From SURF-13 sp041695325 (GTDB lineage: Bacteria > Pseudomonadota > Gammaproteobacteria > SURF-13): a stretch of DNA of 64,000 nucleotides. A program made the translations under genes and the position numbers. How positions within the stretch are numbered: the first letter of the stretch is position 1; each line of letters begins with the position of its first letter. Positions 19,531 through 28,810 of this stretch are shown here, piece after piece. The DNA lies in the NCBI GenBank assembly GCA_041695325.1, contig JBGFRC010000024.1, positions 29,463-93,462 on the forward strand. The letters are read 5' to 3'. The notes beneath the pieces were generated by a model. It was not told the origin of the DNA, did not search any database, and saw only the letters and a program-made list of their open reading frames with translations.

Positions 19531-20502
19531 TCATTGACCCGTCTGCGCGGCGCGGGTAAGACGGTCGCGCACCGCGAGCCAGGCATCGTCATCTGGCACA
19601 GCCTCGATCAGCAGCGCGTCGTAGCGTGCGGCGTCGGCCGCGCGCAGTGTGGCGTACAAATCGTGCGCGTAGGACATCGGATCGGAAGACAGAAAATAAT
19701 AATGCGCCTGGGCGAATTGCGCGGGCTGCGTGCAGGTAATCACCGCCACGCGTTGGTTTTGCGCGAGCAGCAGGCGGATTTGTTGCTCCAGATTTTCACG
19801 TGCGACGATACGCAGAGGTGTAACAGGCGCGTAATGCCTGGCCAGCAGACCCGGCGCCCGCAGGCGTTTTTCCTCCGCGCCGCCGAGCGCCACGGTAACG
19901 CCGAGCGCTACGCTCAACTGCGCCTGCGAAATTGCGCCGGGGCGCAGAATCACCGGGCGCGCATCCAGCAGACTCACGATGGTGGACTCCAGCCCCACTT
20001 GGCACGCGCCGCCGTCCAGTGTTATGTCCACTTCATCGCCCAATTCGTCACGCACGTGTTGCGCGGTGGTGGGGCTGACATGGCCGAAGCGGTTGGCCGA
20101 GGGCGCGGCGACGGCGCCGCCGAATTGTTGCAGCAGCGCCAGGGCCACGGGATGGCCGGGCACGCGCAGGCCCACACTGTCCTGTCCGCCGGTGACGTTG
20201 TCCGGCACTATGCGCGAGCGCGGTAAAATCAGGGTGAGCGGTCCGGGCCAGAATTTTTCCGCGAGCAGGTGCGCCGCGCGCGGGATGTCGCGCGCCCAGT
20301 TTTCAAGATAAAAAGCATCAGGCAGATGCACAATGAGCGGGTGATCAAGAGGACGGCGCTTGATGGCATAGATGCGCGCGACGGCCCGGGGATTGAGCGC
20401 GTCCGCGCCCAGGCCGTACACCGTTTCGGTGGGAAACGCCACCACCCCGCCCGCGCGCAAGCACTCGGCGGCGCGCGCGATGTCCTCGCGCGACGTGCTC
20501 AT
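19531..20502 (-). CDS. tsaC: Threonylcarbamoyl-AMP synthase, long Sua5 form
   Basis: Makes threonylcarbamoyl-adenylate from threonine, bicarbonate and ATP for the t6A modification of tRNAs. It has 323 residues: a YrdC domain (about 1-205; GVVAFPTETVYGLGADAL, KRRPLDHPLIVH, SANRFGHVSPT, STIVSLLDARPVILRPG) followed by the extra Sua5 C-terminal domain (about 235-323; APGLLARHYAP links them). This is the long type, unlike the 190-residue E. coli TsaC. It overlaps purC by 4 bases. Confidence 0.93.
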   Translation of the reverse strand: MSTSREDIARAAECLRAGGVVAFPTETVYGLGADALNPRAVARIYAIKRRPLDHPLIVHLPDAFYLENWARDIPRAAHLLAEKFWPGPLTLILPRSRIVPDNVTGGQDSVGLRVPGHPVALALLQQFGGAVAAPSANRFGHVSPTTAQHVRDELGDEVDITLDGGACQVGLESTIVSLLDARPVILRPGAISQAQLSVALGVTVALGGAEEKRLRAPGLLARHYAPVTPLRIVARENLEQQIRLLLAQNQRVAVITCTQPAQFAQAHYYFLSSDPMSYAHDLYATLRAADAARYDALLIEAVPDDDAWLAVRDRLTRAAQTGQ

Positions 20503-21380
20503 CCGGTCAGCAGGCTGAGCGCCTGCTGATAGCGCTCGGCGGTGGCGCGCACCACGTGCGGCGGTAATTCCGGCGCAGGAGGTTGCTTGTTCCAGCCTAT
20601 GCTCTCCAGGTAGTCGCGCACGTATTGCTTGTCGAAGCTGGGCGGATTCGTGCCGGGTTGGTAGCTGTCGCTGGCCCAGAAACGCGAAGAGTCGGGGGTC
20701 AGCGCCTCGTCTATCAAGGTCAGCTCGCCCTGCTCATCCACGCCGAACTCGAACTTGGTGTCGGCGACAATGATGCCGCGCCCAGCGGCGTATTTCATGG
20801 ACTCCAAATATAAGGCAAGGCTCATCGCCTCGACTTGACGCGCCAGATCGGTTCCGATCAATTGCCGCATTTGCTCGATGCGCAGCGGCTCATCATGCCG
20901 GCCCGGGCCACCCTTGGTGGTGGGGGTGAACATCGCCTCCGGTATCTGCTCGGCCTGCTGCATGCCAGGCGGCATGCGAACGCCGTTCACCGTGCCCTTT
21001 TCCCGGTACTCCTTCCACGCCGAACCTGCAAGAAAGCCGCGCACCACCGCCTCCAGCGGCAACGCCTTGAGTTTGCGCACCACCACGGCGCGCCCCGCGA
21101 CCTGCGCGCGTTCCGCTTCGCTCTTCACCACCTCTTCGGGGGCCGTCGCGGTGAGGTGATTGGGCATGAGGTAAGCGAGCCGCCCGAACCAGAAGTTGGA
21201 CAAGGCGTTCAACACCCGGCCCTTGCCAGGAATAGGCGTGGGCAGCACCACGTCGAAGGCCGAGATGCGGTCCGTGGTGACGATGAGCAGATGCCGCTCA
21301 TCCACCTCGTAGAGATCGCGCACTTTGCCGCGCGCAAGCAGCGGCAGGCTTTGGATAGTGGAGTAAAACAAGGCGTCCAT
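20499..21380 (-). CDS. purC: SAICAR synthase
   Basis: ATP-dependent ligase of purine synthesis joining aspartate to CAIR. It has 293 residues from the ATG at 21378-21380 (MDALFYSTIQSLPLLARGKVRDLYEVD); a TTG 15 bases upstream lies nearer an AGGAAC and cannot be excluded. The length fits the longer PurC type. Motifs include SAFDVVLPTPIPGKGRVL and VVVRKLKALPLEAVVRG. It overlaps tsaC by 4 bases. Confidence 0.95.
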   Translation of the reverse strand: MDALFYSTIQSLPLLARGKVRDLYEVDERHLLIVTTDRISAFDVVLPTPIPGKGRVLNALSNFWFGRLAYLMPNHLTATAPEEVVKSEAERAQVAGRAVVVRKLKALPLEAVVRGFLAGSAWKEYREKGTVNGVRMPPGMQQAEQIPEAMFTPTTKGGPGRHDEPLRIEQMRQLIGTDLARQVEAMSLALYLESMKYAAGRGIIVADTKFEFGVDEQGELTLIDEALTPDSSRFWASDSYQPGTNPPSFDKQYVRDYLESIGWNKQPPAPELPPHVVRATAERYQQALSLLTG

Positions 21381-21451
21381 ATACGTTATTACCAAAGTTC
21401 CTATTTTTCACCGCTCAAGCTGTCGTCATGCCACGCTCTTGTGGCTATGAG

Positions 21452-23425
21452 CTAACCGCGCATCAGCGCCACCTCGGCGCGCTCCAGCGCTCGCGGCGCG
21501 CCGTACAGCACCAACACGTCGCCCTCCTGCAGGCGCATGTCGGGCGTGGGCGCCATGCCACGGATGCCGCGCCGCCGCACCGCCGTGACCACCACCCCCA
21601 GCTTGTCCAGTTGCAGCTCGTGCAAGGTGCGTTCCACCGCGTGATCGCGCTCGGACAGCGTCACGGTGTGCAACTGTTCGCACACGGCTTCCGCCGGTGC
21701 GCCCGCGCGCTCTTCGCCGGGGAAAAATCCGCGCAGCAAACGATAGCGGTCGTTGTGCGCCTCGCGGATGCGGCGGAACACCTTGGACATGGGCACACCC
21801 AAAATGAGCAAGAGATGCGACGCCAGCATCAGGCTCGCTTCCAGCGTTTCCGGCACCACCTCGGTCGCGCCCGCCGCCTGCAGGCGCTCCAGGTCCGCGT
21901 CGTCGCGCGTGCGCACCAGCACCGGCAAATCGGGACGCAGGCGGCGCACCTGCGCCAGTATCTTGAGGCTCGCCGCCATATCGTTGAAGCTGATAATCAA
22001 GGCGCGCGCCTTGTCTAGCCCGGCCGCTTCCAGAATCGCGCGCCGCGCCGAGTCGCCGTAGCTCACTGGGTCGCCCGCCTCGCGCGCCTCGCGCACGCGC
22101 AGCGGGTCGAGATCGAGCGCCGTGTAATCAAACCCCTCCTGCTCCAGAAAGCGCCCGATGTTCTGCCCGACGCGTCCGTAGCCGCAGATGATGACGTGAT
22201 TCTCCCTGCCGCCGCGCGTGGCACTCACCTCTTCCTGCATCTGCGTCAGGCTGTCGCCGTAGCTCAGCGCAAAAACGCGTTTCGTGATCCAGCCATTGTA
22301 GCGGATCAGCAACGGCGCCAGCACCATGCTGAGCAACACCGCGGCCAGCACGATCTGCCCCGCCTGGCCGCCGACCAGACCGTGATCGAGCGCCAGAGAC
22401 AACAGCACGAAGCCGAACTCGCCGCCCTGCGCCAGCACCAGCCCGGCACGCAGCGCCACGCCCTGCTGCGCGCCGGACAGGCGCGCGAGCAGCAGGACGA
22501 GCAGCGCCTTGAACGCGACCAGCGCGCCGAGCAGCAGCAAGACCCAGTGCCACAGCGCCGGCAGCACGGCAAGATCGAGGCGCATGCCCACGGTGATGAA
22601 AAACAGGCCGAGCAGCACGTCCTGGAACGGCCGGATGTCGGCCTCCACCTGATGGCGGAATTCACTTTCGGAGAGCATCATGCCGGCGAGAAACGCGCCC
22701 AGTGCAAGCGACAACCCGGCCTGTTGCGTGCTCCAGGCGGCGGTGAGAATCACCAGCAGCACCGCGAGCATGAACAGTTCCGGCGACTGGCCTGCGGCAA
22801 TGGCGCGAAACAGCGGACGCAGCAGCCAGTGGCCCGCGGCGAGCAGCGCCGCCGTCACCAGGATGCCCTTGATAAGCGCCAGCAGCAGCGATTGCGCCAC
22901 CGCGCCCTCGATGCCGCCCGCCAAGGCCGGAATCACGATTAAAAACGGGATGACCGCCAGGTCCTGGAACAGCACCACGCCCATGGCCAGCCGTCCATGC
23001 CGGGTGGCTAGCTCGAACTGGTCGGCCAGCTGCTTGCTCACGATGGCGGTGGACGACATGGCGAGCAAGCCGCCCACCGCGAATGCGCCCGCCGGGCTCA
23101 TGCCCAGCGCCCACGCGAGCCCCGCGCCGACCACGGTGCTGATCAGCACCTGCGCCGCCCCCAGCCCGAACACCACGCCCCTCATGCGCAGCATGCGCGC
23201 CAGGGAAAACTCCAGCCCGATGCTGAACATCAAAAACACCACGCCGAACTCGGCCAGTGCGCGCGTGCCCTCACCCGTGCCAAAACCGGCGACGGGCATC
23301 TGGCCCACCAGCACCCCGACAAACAGATAGCCGAGGATGGTCGGCAGGTTGAAGCGCCGGAACAGCGCCACCACCAGCACCGCCACGGCCAGCAGGATCA
23401 GTATTTGAACGAATAAGCCCGCCAT
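21452..23425 (-). CDS. KefB/KefC-like cation:proton antiporter with RCK domain (CPA2)
   Basis: Inner-membrane monovalent cation (probably K+):proton antiporter. It has 657 residues from the ATG at 23423-23425. The first 380 residues hold about twelve membrane helices (EFGVVFLMFSIGLEFSLARM, LLAMSSTAIVSKQLADQ and LFQDLAVIPFLIV are CPA2 marks). An NAD(H)-binding TrkA-N domain follows (VIICGYGRVGQNIGRFLEQE, about residue 412), and a TrkA-C domain occupies the last 80 residues. Known KefB/C partners (KefG/KefF) are not adjacent. A damaged hairpin repeat lies just upstream, shared with the divergent ampD. A short GCCAC/GTGGC hairpin beyond the stop may end transcription. Confidence 0.88.
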   Translation of the reverse strand: MAGLFVQILILLAVAVLVVALFRRFNLPTILGYLFVGVLVGQMPVAGFGTGEGTRALAEFGVVFLMFSIGLEFSLARMLRMRGVVFGLGAAQVLISTVVGAGLAWALGMSPAGAFAVGGLLAMSSTAIVSKQLADQFELATRHGRLAMGVVLFQDLAVIPFLIVIPALAGGIEGAVAQSLLLALIKGILVTAALLAAGHWLLRPLFRAIAAGQSPELFMLAVLLVILTAAWSTQQAGLSLALGAFLAGMMLSESEFRHQVEADIRPFQDVLLGLFFITVGMRLDLAVLPALWHWVLLLLGALVAFKALLVLLLARLSGAQQGVALRAGLVLAQGGEFGFVLLSLALDHGLVGGQAGQIVLAAVLLSMVLAPLLIRYNGWITKRVFALSYGDSLTQMQEEVSATRGGRENHVIICGYGRVGQNIGRFLEQEGFDYTALDLDPLRVREAREAGDPVSYGDSARRAILEAAGLDKARALIISFNDMAASLKILAQVRRLRPDLPVLVRTRDDADLERLQAAGATEVVPETLEASLMLASHLLLILGVPMSKVFRRIREAHNDRYRLLRGFFPGEERAGAPAEAVCEQLHTVTLSERDHAVERTLHELQLDKLGVVVTAVRRRGIRGMAPTPDMRLQEGDVLVLYGAPRALERAEVALMRG

Positions 23426-23439
23426 TGCTTTACCATTAG

Positions 23440-23570
23440 GGGAACTCTGATAATTAAGGAAGCTCTTACATGGACACCGCCCGTTTGCCAATTTCAAACA
23501 CGTATGTGTATGGAAAAAGGGCGGTGCGTCCCCGCACCGCACGGAACCTCTGACTTACATCAGAGGTTCC
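23440..23570 (-). repeat. Five-hairpin repeat, copy A (partly decayed)
   Basis: Read on the minus strand it has hairpin 0 (23543-23570, GGAACCTCTGA against its complement), hairpin 1 (GCGGTGC...GCACCGC, about 23518-23540), a damaged hairpin 2 (only GTGT/ACAC core pairing remains) and no hairpin 3 or 4; the outer end GGGGAACTCTGAT remains. Flanked by TTAG on the left and TTAA on the right. It fills the divergent spacer between the antiporter gene and ampD, so it may lie over their promoters. Confidence 0.65.
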
Positions 23571-23636
23571 TTAAGGCAGTCAAATCCCATAATGCATTAA
23601 CATAGCGCTGTTTGGCAAAATTCATTATAGAGAGAC

Positions 23637-24182
23637 ATGAAGATACATAACGGCTGGCTCACCGGCGCGCGCCGCGTGGCCTCCCCCAACTGCGACCCGC
23701 GCCCGGCGGATGCGGTGATTGATCTCCTGGTGATACACGGCATCAGCCTGCCACCCGGCGAGTTCGGCGGACCGCACATCGAGGCGCTGTTCACCAACAC
23801 GCTCAACCCCGCCGCCCATCCTTATTTCGCCAAGGCGTGCACGGCGCCCGTGTCGGCGCACATGCTGATCCGGCGCGACGGCGAGCTGATCCAGTTTGTG
23901 CCGTTTCACCAACGCGCCTGGCACGCGGGCGCATCCTGCTTTGAAAACCGCGCGCATTGTAATGATTTCTCCATCGGCGTTGAGCTGGAAGGCGCGGACG
24001 ATTTGCCTTATGAGGACGCGCAATACCGGTCGCTGGCCGAGGTCACGCGCGCCCTGATGCGCCGCTATCCCGGCATCACGCCTGAGCGTATCGTGGGCCA
24101 TTCGGATATCGCGCCGGAACGCAAGACCGACCCCGGACCGCACTTTGACTGGCCGCGCCTGCGCGCGCTGCTGGCAAGCTGA
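23637..24182 (+). CDS. ampD: 1,6-anhydro-N-acetylmuramyl-L-alanine amidase
   Basis: Cytosolic zinc amidase that cuts the peptide off recycled anhydro-muropeptides brought in by AmpG. It has 181 residues with the amidase_2 fold: zinc His in LLVIHGISLPPGEFGG, the later His and Asp ligands in IVGHSDIAPERKTDPG, and the family NDFSIGVELEGADD. No beta-lactamase regulator ampR or ampC is in the window, so the role is taken as cell-wall recycling. Followed by ampE after 77 bases. Confidence 0.95.
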   Translation: MKIHNGWLTGARRVASPNCDPRPADAVIDLLVIHGISLPPGEFGGPHIEALFTNTLNPAAHPYFAKACTAPVSAHMLIRRDGELIQFVPFHQRAWHAGASCFENRAHCNDFSIGVELEGADDLPYEDAQYRSLAEVTRALMRRYPGITPERIVGHSDIAPERKTDPGPHFDWPRLRALLAS

Positions 24183-24259
24183 AAATACGGCTATGGACTT
24201 GGTGCAAGCAGCCGTCATCCTGTACACTTTAACATTGTGGAATTGAGACGGGACTTCCC

Positions 24260-25141
24260 ATGAACCTGCTTGCCATCCTGTTCGCCCTAGGCGCGGAAAA
24301 ACTGTTCCCCGGCATCCAGGGCGCGCGGCGCTATGATTGGCTCACGGATTTCGGCAACCGGCTGCGCGAAAACCTGCCCAACGTAAGGCTGGGCGCGGCC
24401 TACGTGCTGCTCGCCATCGGTATTCCTGCGTTCGCGGTGGGCCTGGCGTATTGGCTGCTGAATCACACCCATATGCTGCTCGGCTTTGCCTTCAGCGTCG
24501 CGGTATTGCTGTATTGTCTCGGCCCCAGGAACCTGGACGACCAGATCCGGGTTTACCTGAAGGCGCGCGAGGCCGGAGAAACGGCGCGCGCGCACCAGGC
24601 CGCCACCGAAATACTGCACGAGGACATCCCTGTCACCAATTTTAACATCCCGCGCGCGGTGATCGAATCCATTCTGTTGCAGGCCAACGAGCGCCTGTTC
24701 GGGGTGCTGCTGTGGTTTGTGCTGCTAGGGCCCCTCGGTGCGCTGCTGTACCGGCTCGCCGCGGTGCTGAAAAGCGAGACGCGCACCGAGCGCACCACCA
24801 GCGATTTCGCCCGCGCGGCGCGCCGCCTGTACGCCATCCTCAACTGGCCCGCGGCGCGCCTGGTGGCGCTCGGCTACGCTGTGATCGGCAGCTTCGTGGA
24901 CGCCCTCACCGAATGGCGGAACGCCGCCGCCGAGTGGCGCGAGGGCTGGGAAGAATTCAACGCCAAACTCCTGGTGGCAAGCGGCCTGGGCGCGCTGCAG
25001 ATCGAAAACGGCGCCGCGCTGGAAAGCGACATGGAGATTCACCAGATCAAGGCCGCGCAGGCCTTGGTGTGGCGTTCCCTGGTCGCCTGGCTGGTGATCA
25101 TCGCCCTGCTCACCCTGGCCGGCTGGGCGGGCATACGCTGA
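24260..25141 (+). CDS. ampE: AmpE-like inner-membrane protein
   Basis: Membrane protein that accompanies AmpD in proteobacteria; the biochemical role is not established. It has 293 residues with four clear membrane segments (about 40-62, 67-85, 145-165 and 272-290) and a related CobD/CbiB-type fold. N-terminal marks are MNLLAILFALGAEKLFP and FGNRLRENLPN; the loop has YCLGPRNLDDQI. Start supported by its position and family length. Confidence 0.88.
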   Translation: MNLLAILFALGAEKLFPGIQGARRYDWLTDFGNRLRENLPNVRLGAAYVLLAIGIPAFAVGLAYWLLNHTHMLLGFAFSVAVLLYCLGPRNLDDQIRVYLKAREAGETARAHQAATEILHEDIPVTNFNIPRAVIESILLQANERLFGVLLWFVLLGPLGALLYRLAAVLKSETRTERTTSDFARAARRLYAILNWPAARLVALGYAVIGSFVDALTEWRNAAAEWREGWEEFNAKLLVASGLGALQIENGAALESDMEIHQIKAAQALVWRSLVAWLVIIALLTLAGWAGIR

Positions 25142-25154
25142 TCGCCTTCGAATT

Positions 25155-25784
25155 GTGAGTAGCTGTATTGTGGACTTGCTGCGCCACGGCGAACCCGTGG
25201 GCGGGGCAGGGCGTTACCGCGGACAGCTGGACGACCCCTTGAGCGAACTGGGTTGGCGCCAGATGTGGCGGGCCGTAGACGGCCATTCCTCCTGGCACCA
25301 CATCCTGACCTCCCCGCTCAAGCGCTGTCGCGACTTCGCGCGCGCGCTGAGTGAGCGGCATGGCGTCGCGCTGAGCGAGGACGAACGTCTCCAGGAAATC
25401 GGCTTCGGCGCCTGGGAGGGCAAAACCCGCGAGGAGCTGCGCCGCACCGACCACAGCCTGTTCACGCGCTTTTATGAAAATCCACTCGCCCACCGTCCGC
25501 CCGGCGCGGAGCCGCTGCTTGGATTTTATCAACGCGTGAGCGCGGCCTGGGAGGCGTGCCTGGCGCAGCACTCCAACCGGCGCGTGTTGCTCATTGCGCA
25601 CGCGGGCGTGGTGCGCGCCATCCTGTGCCGGGTGCTGGAGATCCCGCTGAAAAACATGCATCAGATCGAGGTGCGCCATGCCGCGCTCTCGCGCATCGAA
25701 CACAAAGACGGGCGCACCAGCCTGGTGTTTCATGGCGGCGCGCCGCAAGACGCGGTCCAAAGACGGGGCGCCGCACATGGCTGA
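25155..25784 (+). CDS. Histidine phosphatase family protein (CobC/PhoE-like)
   Basis: 209-residue phosphatase of the histidine phosphatase superfamily. The phospho-accepting motif LLRHGEPVG is at residue 8, with the partner TSPLKRC arginine, the acidic EIGFGAWEGK and the second catalytic His in LIAHAGVVRAIL. The start is a GTG at 25155; no ATG fits. Alpha-ribazole phosphatase (CobC) and general sugar-phosphate phosphatases look alike, and no cobalamin genes are near, so the substrate is open. It overlaps pmbA by 8 bases. Confidence 0.82.
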   Translation: MSSCIVDLLRHGEPVGGAGRYRGQLDDPLSELGWRQMWRAVDGHSSWHHILTSPLKRCRDFARALSERHGVALSEDERLQEIGFGAWEGKTREELRRTDHSLFTRFYENPLAHRPPGAEPLLGFYQRVSAAWEACLAQHSNRRVLLIAHAGVVRAILCRVLEIPLKNMHQIEVRHAALSRIEHKDGRTSLVFHGGAPQDAVQRRGAAHG

Positions 25785-27144
25785 ACCCCTGCGCGCCCTT
25801 ACGCCGCCGGCCTGGAACAGCGCAAGCCTCGCCACGATCATCGAGGATGCGCTCAAGGCCGCGCGCGCGCAGGGAGCGAGCGCGGCCGAGGCGGCGGTGA
25901 GCGCCGACAGCGGGCTCTCGGTCACGGTGCGCATGGGCGAGGTGGAAACCGTCGAGCACCAGCGCGACAAGGGCCTCAGCGTGACGGTATATTTCGACCG
26001 GCGCCAAGGTTCGGCCAGCAGCACCGATTTCAGCGCCAAGGCGATACAGGACACGGTGCGCGCGGCCTGCAACATCGCGCGCTATACCGCCGAGGATGAG
26101 TGCGCGGGCCTGGCCGACGCCGAACGGATGGCGCGCGAGGTTCCCGATCTCGCCCTGCATTACCCGTGGCCGCTCAGCGCGGAACAGGCCATCGCCCTGG
26201 CGCGTGAGGCGGAAGACGCGGGCCGGGCTCACGATAAGCGCATCACCAACTCGGAGGGCGCGAGCGTGGCAAGTCACGACGGCGTGTACGCCTACGGCAA
26301 CACGCACGGCTTCCTGGGCAGCTATGCGAGCAGCCGCCACAGCGTGAGCTGCACCCTGATCGGCCAGGAAGGCGACAGCCTGCAGCGCGATTACTGGTAC
26401 AGCGTGGCGCGCGATCAGCATGATCTGGAACCGCCCGCCGCCATCGGCCGGCGCGCCGCGGAGCGCGCCGTGCGCCGCCTGCACGCGCGCCGCCTGTCCA
26501 CGCGCACCGCGCCGGTGCTGTTCGAGGCGCAGGCCGCCACCGGCCTGCTTGGCCACCTGGTAAGCGCGCTGCGCGGCGCCAGCCTATATCGCAAGGCCTC
26601 GTTCCTGCTCGACCATCTCGGCAAACAAATCTTTCCTTCCTTCGTGCACCTGCACGAGCAGCCGCACTTGAAAAAGGCCCTGGGCAGCGCGCCGTTCGAC
26701 AACGAGGGTGTGGCCACGCGCGCGCGCGACCTGGTGACGGGCGGCGTGCTGCAAGGCTACGTGCTGGACAGCTATTCCGCGCGCAAGCTCGGCATGCAGA
26801 CAACCGGCAATGCGGGCGGCGTGCACAATCTGAGCCTCGACCCCGGTCCTGATGATCTCCCCGGCCTGCTGCGCCTCATGGACACCGGGCTCCTGGTGAC
26901 CGAACTGCTGGGCTTTGGCGTCAACATCGTCACCGGCGACTACTCGCGTGGCGCGGCGGGCTTCTGGGTGGAGCGCGGCGAGATCCAATATCCGGTGGAA
27001 GAAATCACCATCGCCGGAAATCTGCGCGACATGTTCCTGCGCCTTGAGCGCGCGGGCAAGGACATCGAAACGCGCGGCAACATCCGCACCGGCTCGCTGT
27101 TGATAGCAGGCATGATCATCGCGGGCGATAATGCCCCGATTTGA
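25777..27144 (+). CDS. pmbA: Metalloprotease PmbA (TldE)
   Basis: Partner of TldD in a heteromeric metalloprotease that processes small peptides such as microcin precursors and acts on some toxin-antitoxin proteins. It has 455 residues from the ATG at 25777, close to the usual 450. Family stretches: VSADSGLSVTVRMGEVETVE at the N terminus, DTVRAACNIARYTAEDECAGL, FDNEGVATR and the C-terminal GVNIVTGDYSRGAAGFWVE. TldD is not in the window. Confidence 0.93.
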   Translation: MAEPLRALTPPAWNSASLATIIEDALKAARAQGASAAEAAVSADSGLSVTVRMGEVETVEHQRDKGLSVTVYFDRRQGSASSTDFSAKAIQDTVRAACNIARYTAEDECAGLADAERMAREVPDLALHYPWPLSAEQAIALAREAEDAGRAHDKRITNSEGASVASHDGVYAYGNTHGFLGSYASSRHSVSCTLIGQEGDSLQRDYWYSVARDQHDLEPPAAIGRRAAERAVRRLHARRLSTRTAPVLFEAQAATGLLGHLVSALRGASLYRKASFLLDHLGKQIFPSFVHLHEQPHLKKALGSAPFDNEGVATRARDLVTGGVLQGYVLDSYSARKLGMQTTGNAGGVHNLSLDPGPDDLPGLLRLMDTGLLVTELLGFGVNIVTGDYSRGAAGFWVERGEIQYPVEEITIAGNLRDMFLRLERAGKDIETRGNIRTGSLLIAGMIIAGDNAPI

Positions 27145-27197
27145 CGCCGGAAACGGCCTCAACGATACTTAAGCATTTCACCCCACTTTTGCAAAAA

Positions 27198-28025
27198 ATG
27201 GATCAGACGCCAGCCTCCCAACAGCGCGACCCCGTGGTGCAAATCCGCGGTCTCACATTCAGGCGCGGCGCGCGCGCGATCTTCGACAACGTGGACCTCG
27301 ACATCGAGCGCGGCAAGATCACCGCCATCATGGGGCCGAGCGGCACCGGCAAGACCACCCTGCTGCGCCTGATCGGCGGCCAGTTGCGCCCGGACGCGGG
27401 CAGCATCAAGGTGTTCGGCCACGAGGTCGGCACGCTGTCGCGGCGCGAGCTGTTCGAGCTGCGCAAGCGCATCGGCATGCTGTTCCAGAGCAGCGCGCTG
27501 CTCACCGACCTCAGCGTGTTCGACAACGTAGCCTTCCCCCTGCGCGAGCACACCGGGCTGCCCGAACACATGATCCGCGACCTGGTGCTGATCAAGCTCG
27601 AAGCCGTCGGCCTGCGCGGGGCGCGCGATCTCATGCCGAGCGAGCTCTCCGGCGGCATGGCGCGGCGCGTGGCGCTGGCCCGCGCCATCGCGTTGGATCC
27701 GATGATGATCCTCTACGACGAGCCGTTCACCGGCCAAGACCCGATCTCCATGGGCACGCTGGCGCAGCTGATTCACGCCCTGAACGACACCCTGGGCCTG
27801 ACCAGCGTCGTGGTGTCGCACGACGTGCACGAGACCTCCCTGATCGCCGATTACATCTACGTGGTGTCCGACGGTAAACTTATCGGCCAGGGCGCGCCGC
27901 AGGCGCTGGCCCGGTCGGATTCCCCGTGGGTGCGCCAGTTCATGGACGGCCTGCCGGACGGCCCGGTGCCGTTCCATTATCCGGCGCCGGACTACAGCGA
28001 CGATTTACTCAGTAACGGCGCTTAA
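27198..28025 (+). CDS. mlaF: Phospholipid transporter ATPase MlaF
   Basis: Cytosolic ATPase of the MlaFEDB complex that moves phospholipids between the inner membrane and the periplasmic carrier. It has 275 residues from the ATG at 27198 (an upstream in-frame TTG at 27141 would add 19 non-family residues). Walker A GPSGTGKTTLLR, Q-loop GMLFQSSALLTDLSV, signature LSGGMARR and Walker B MMILYDEPFTGQDP are complete. First gene of mlaFEDCB. Confidence 0.94.
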   Translation: MDQTPASQQRDPVVQIRGLTFRRGARAIFDNVDLDIERGKITAIMGPSGTGKTTLLRLIGGQLRPDAGSIKVFGHEVGTLSRRELFELRKRIGMLFQSSALLTDLSVFDNVAFPLREHTGLPEHMIRDLVLIKLEAVGLRGARDLMPSELSGGMARRVALARAIALDPMMILYDEPFTGQDPISMGTLAQLIHALNDTLGLTSVVVSHDVHETSLIADYIYVVSDGKLIGQGAPQALARSDSPWVRQFMDGLPDGPVPFHYPAPDYSDDLLSNGA

Positions 28026-28032
28026 CTGCACC

Positions 28033-28809
28033 ATGCTCGACACTTTGCAAACGCTGGGCCGCTGGGCGCTCAACATTGTCGAGCGCGCGGGGCGCGCCAT
28101 GCTGTTTCTGATTCTCACGCTGCGCGGCCTCCCGCCCATACTCGCGCGCCCGCTGCTGGTGGTGCAGCAGATGCACGCGACGGGCGTGAGATCGCTGCTC
28201 ATCATCGTGGTATCCGGTCTGTTCGTCGGCATGGTGCTGGGCTTGCAGGGCTACCACACCCTGGTGGACTTCGGCGCCGAGCAGACCCTGGGCGTGATGG
28301 TGGCCCTGGCCCTGGTGCGCGAACTGGGGCCGGTGATCTCGGCGCTGTTGTTCGCCGGGCGCGCCTGCTCCGCGCTCACCGCCGAGATCGGCCTGATGAA
28401 GGCCACCGAGCAGCTCTCCGCCATGGAGATGATGGCCACCGACCCGCTGTCGCGCGTGATCGCGCCGCGCCTGCTGGCGGGCTTTCTCGTCCTGCCGCTC
28501 TTGGCCGCGATCTTCAGCGCGGTGGGCGTGCTGGGCGGCTATTTCGTGGGTGTCGGGTTGCTCGGCGTGGACGACGGCGCGTTCTGGTCGCAGATGCAGG
28601 CGCGCGTGGACCCGGACGATATTTATAACGGCGTCATCAAAAGCGTGGTGTTCGGCTTCGTGACCACGTGGATCGCCGTGTTCCAGGGTTATGACGCTAC
28701 CCCCACCTCGGAAGGCGTGAGCCGCGCCACCACCCACACCGTGGTGCACGGCTCGCTCGCGGTGCTGGGGCTGGATTTTGTATTAACCTCATTCATGTTT
28801 GGAGATTGA
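28033..28809 (+). CDS. mlaE: Phospholipid transporter permease MlaE
   Basis: Inner-membrane permease of the Mla complex. It has 258 residues and five to six hydrophobic segments. Conserved loop LVRELGPVISALLFAGR and AEIGLMKATEQLSAMEMM identify the MlaE family. Starts 7 bases after mlaF; ends just before mlaD. Confidence 0.94.
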   Translation: MLDTLQTLGRWALNIVERAGRAMLFLILTLRGLPPILARPLLVVQQMHATGVRSLLIIVVSGLFVGMVLGLQGYHTLVDFGAEQTLGVMVALALVRELGPVISALLFAGRACSALTAEIGLMKATEQLSAMEMMATDPLSRVIAPRLLAGFLVLPLLAAIFSAVGVLGGYFVGVGLLGVDDGAFWSQMQARVDPDDIYNGVIKSVVFGFVTTWIAVFQGYDATPTSEGVSRATTHTVVHGSLAVLGLDFVLTSFMFGD

Positions 28810-28810
28810 A

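Noticed and set aside
19400..19560. Minus-strand stretch reading RVEFLTSAGGVLAMGDHYDL between nadC and tsaC
   Set aside because: Looks like protein in places, but has no start with a ribosome site and runs into the C/G-tract repeat; possibly a remnant, not supported.
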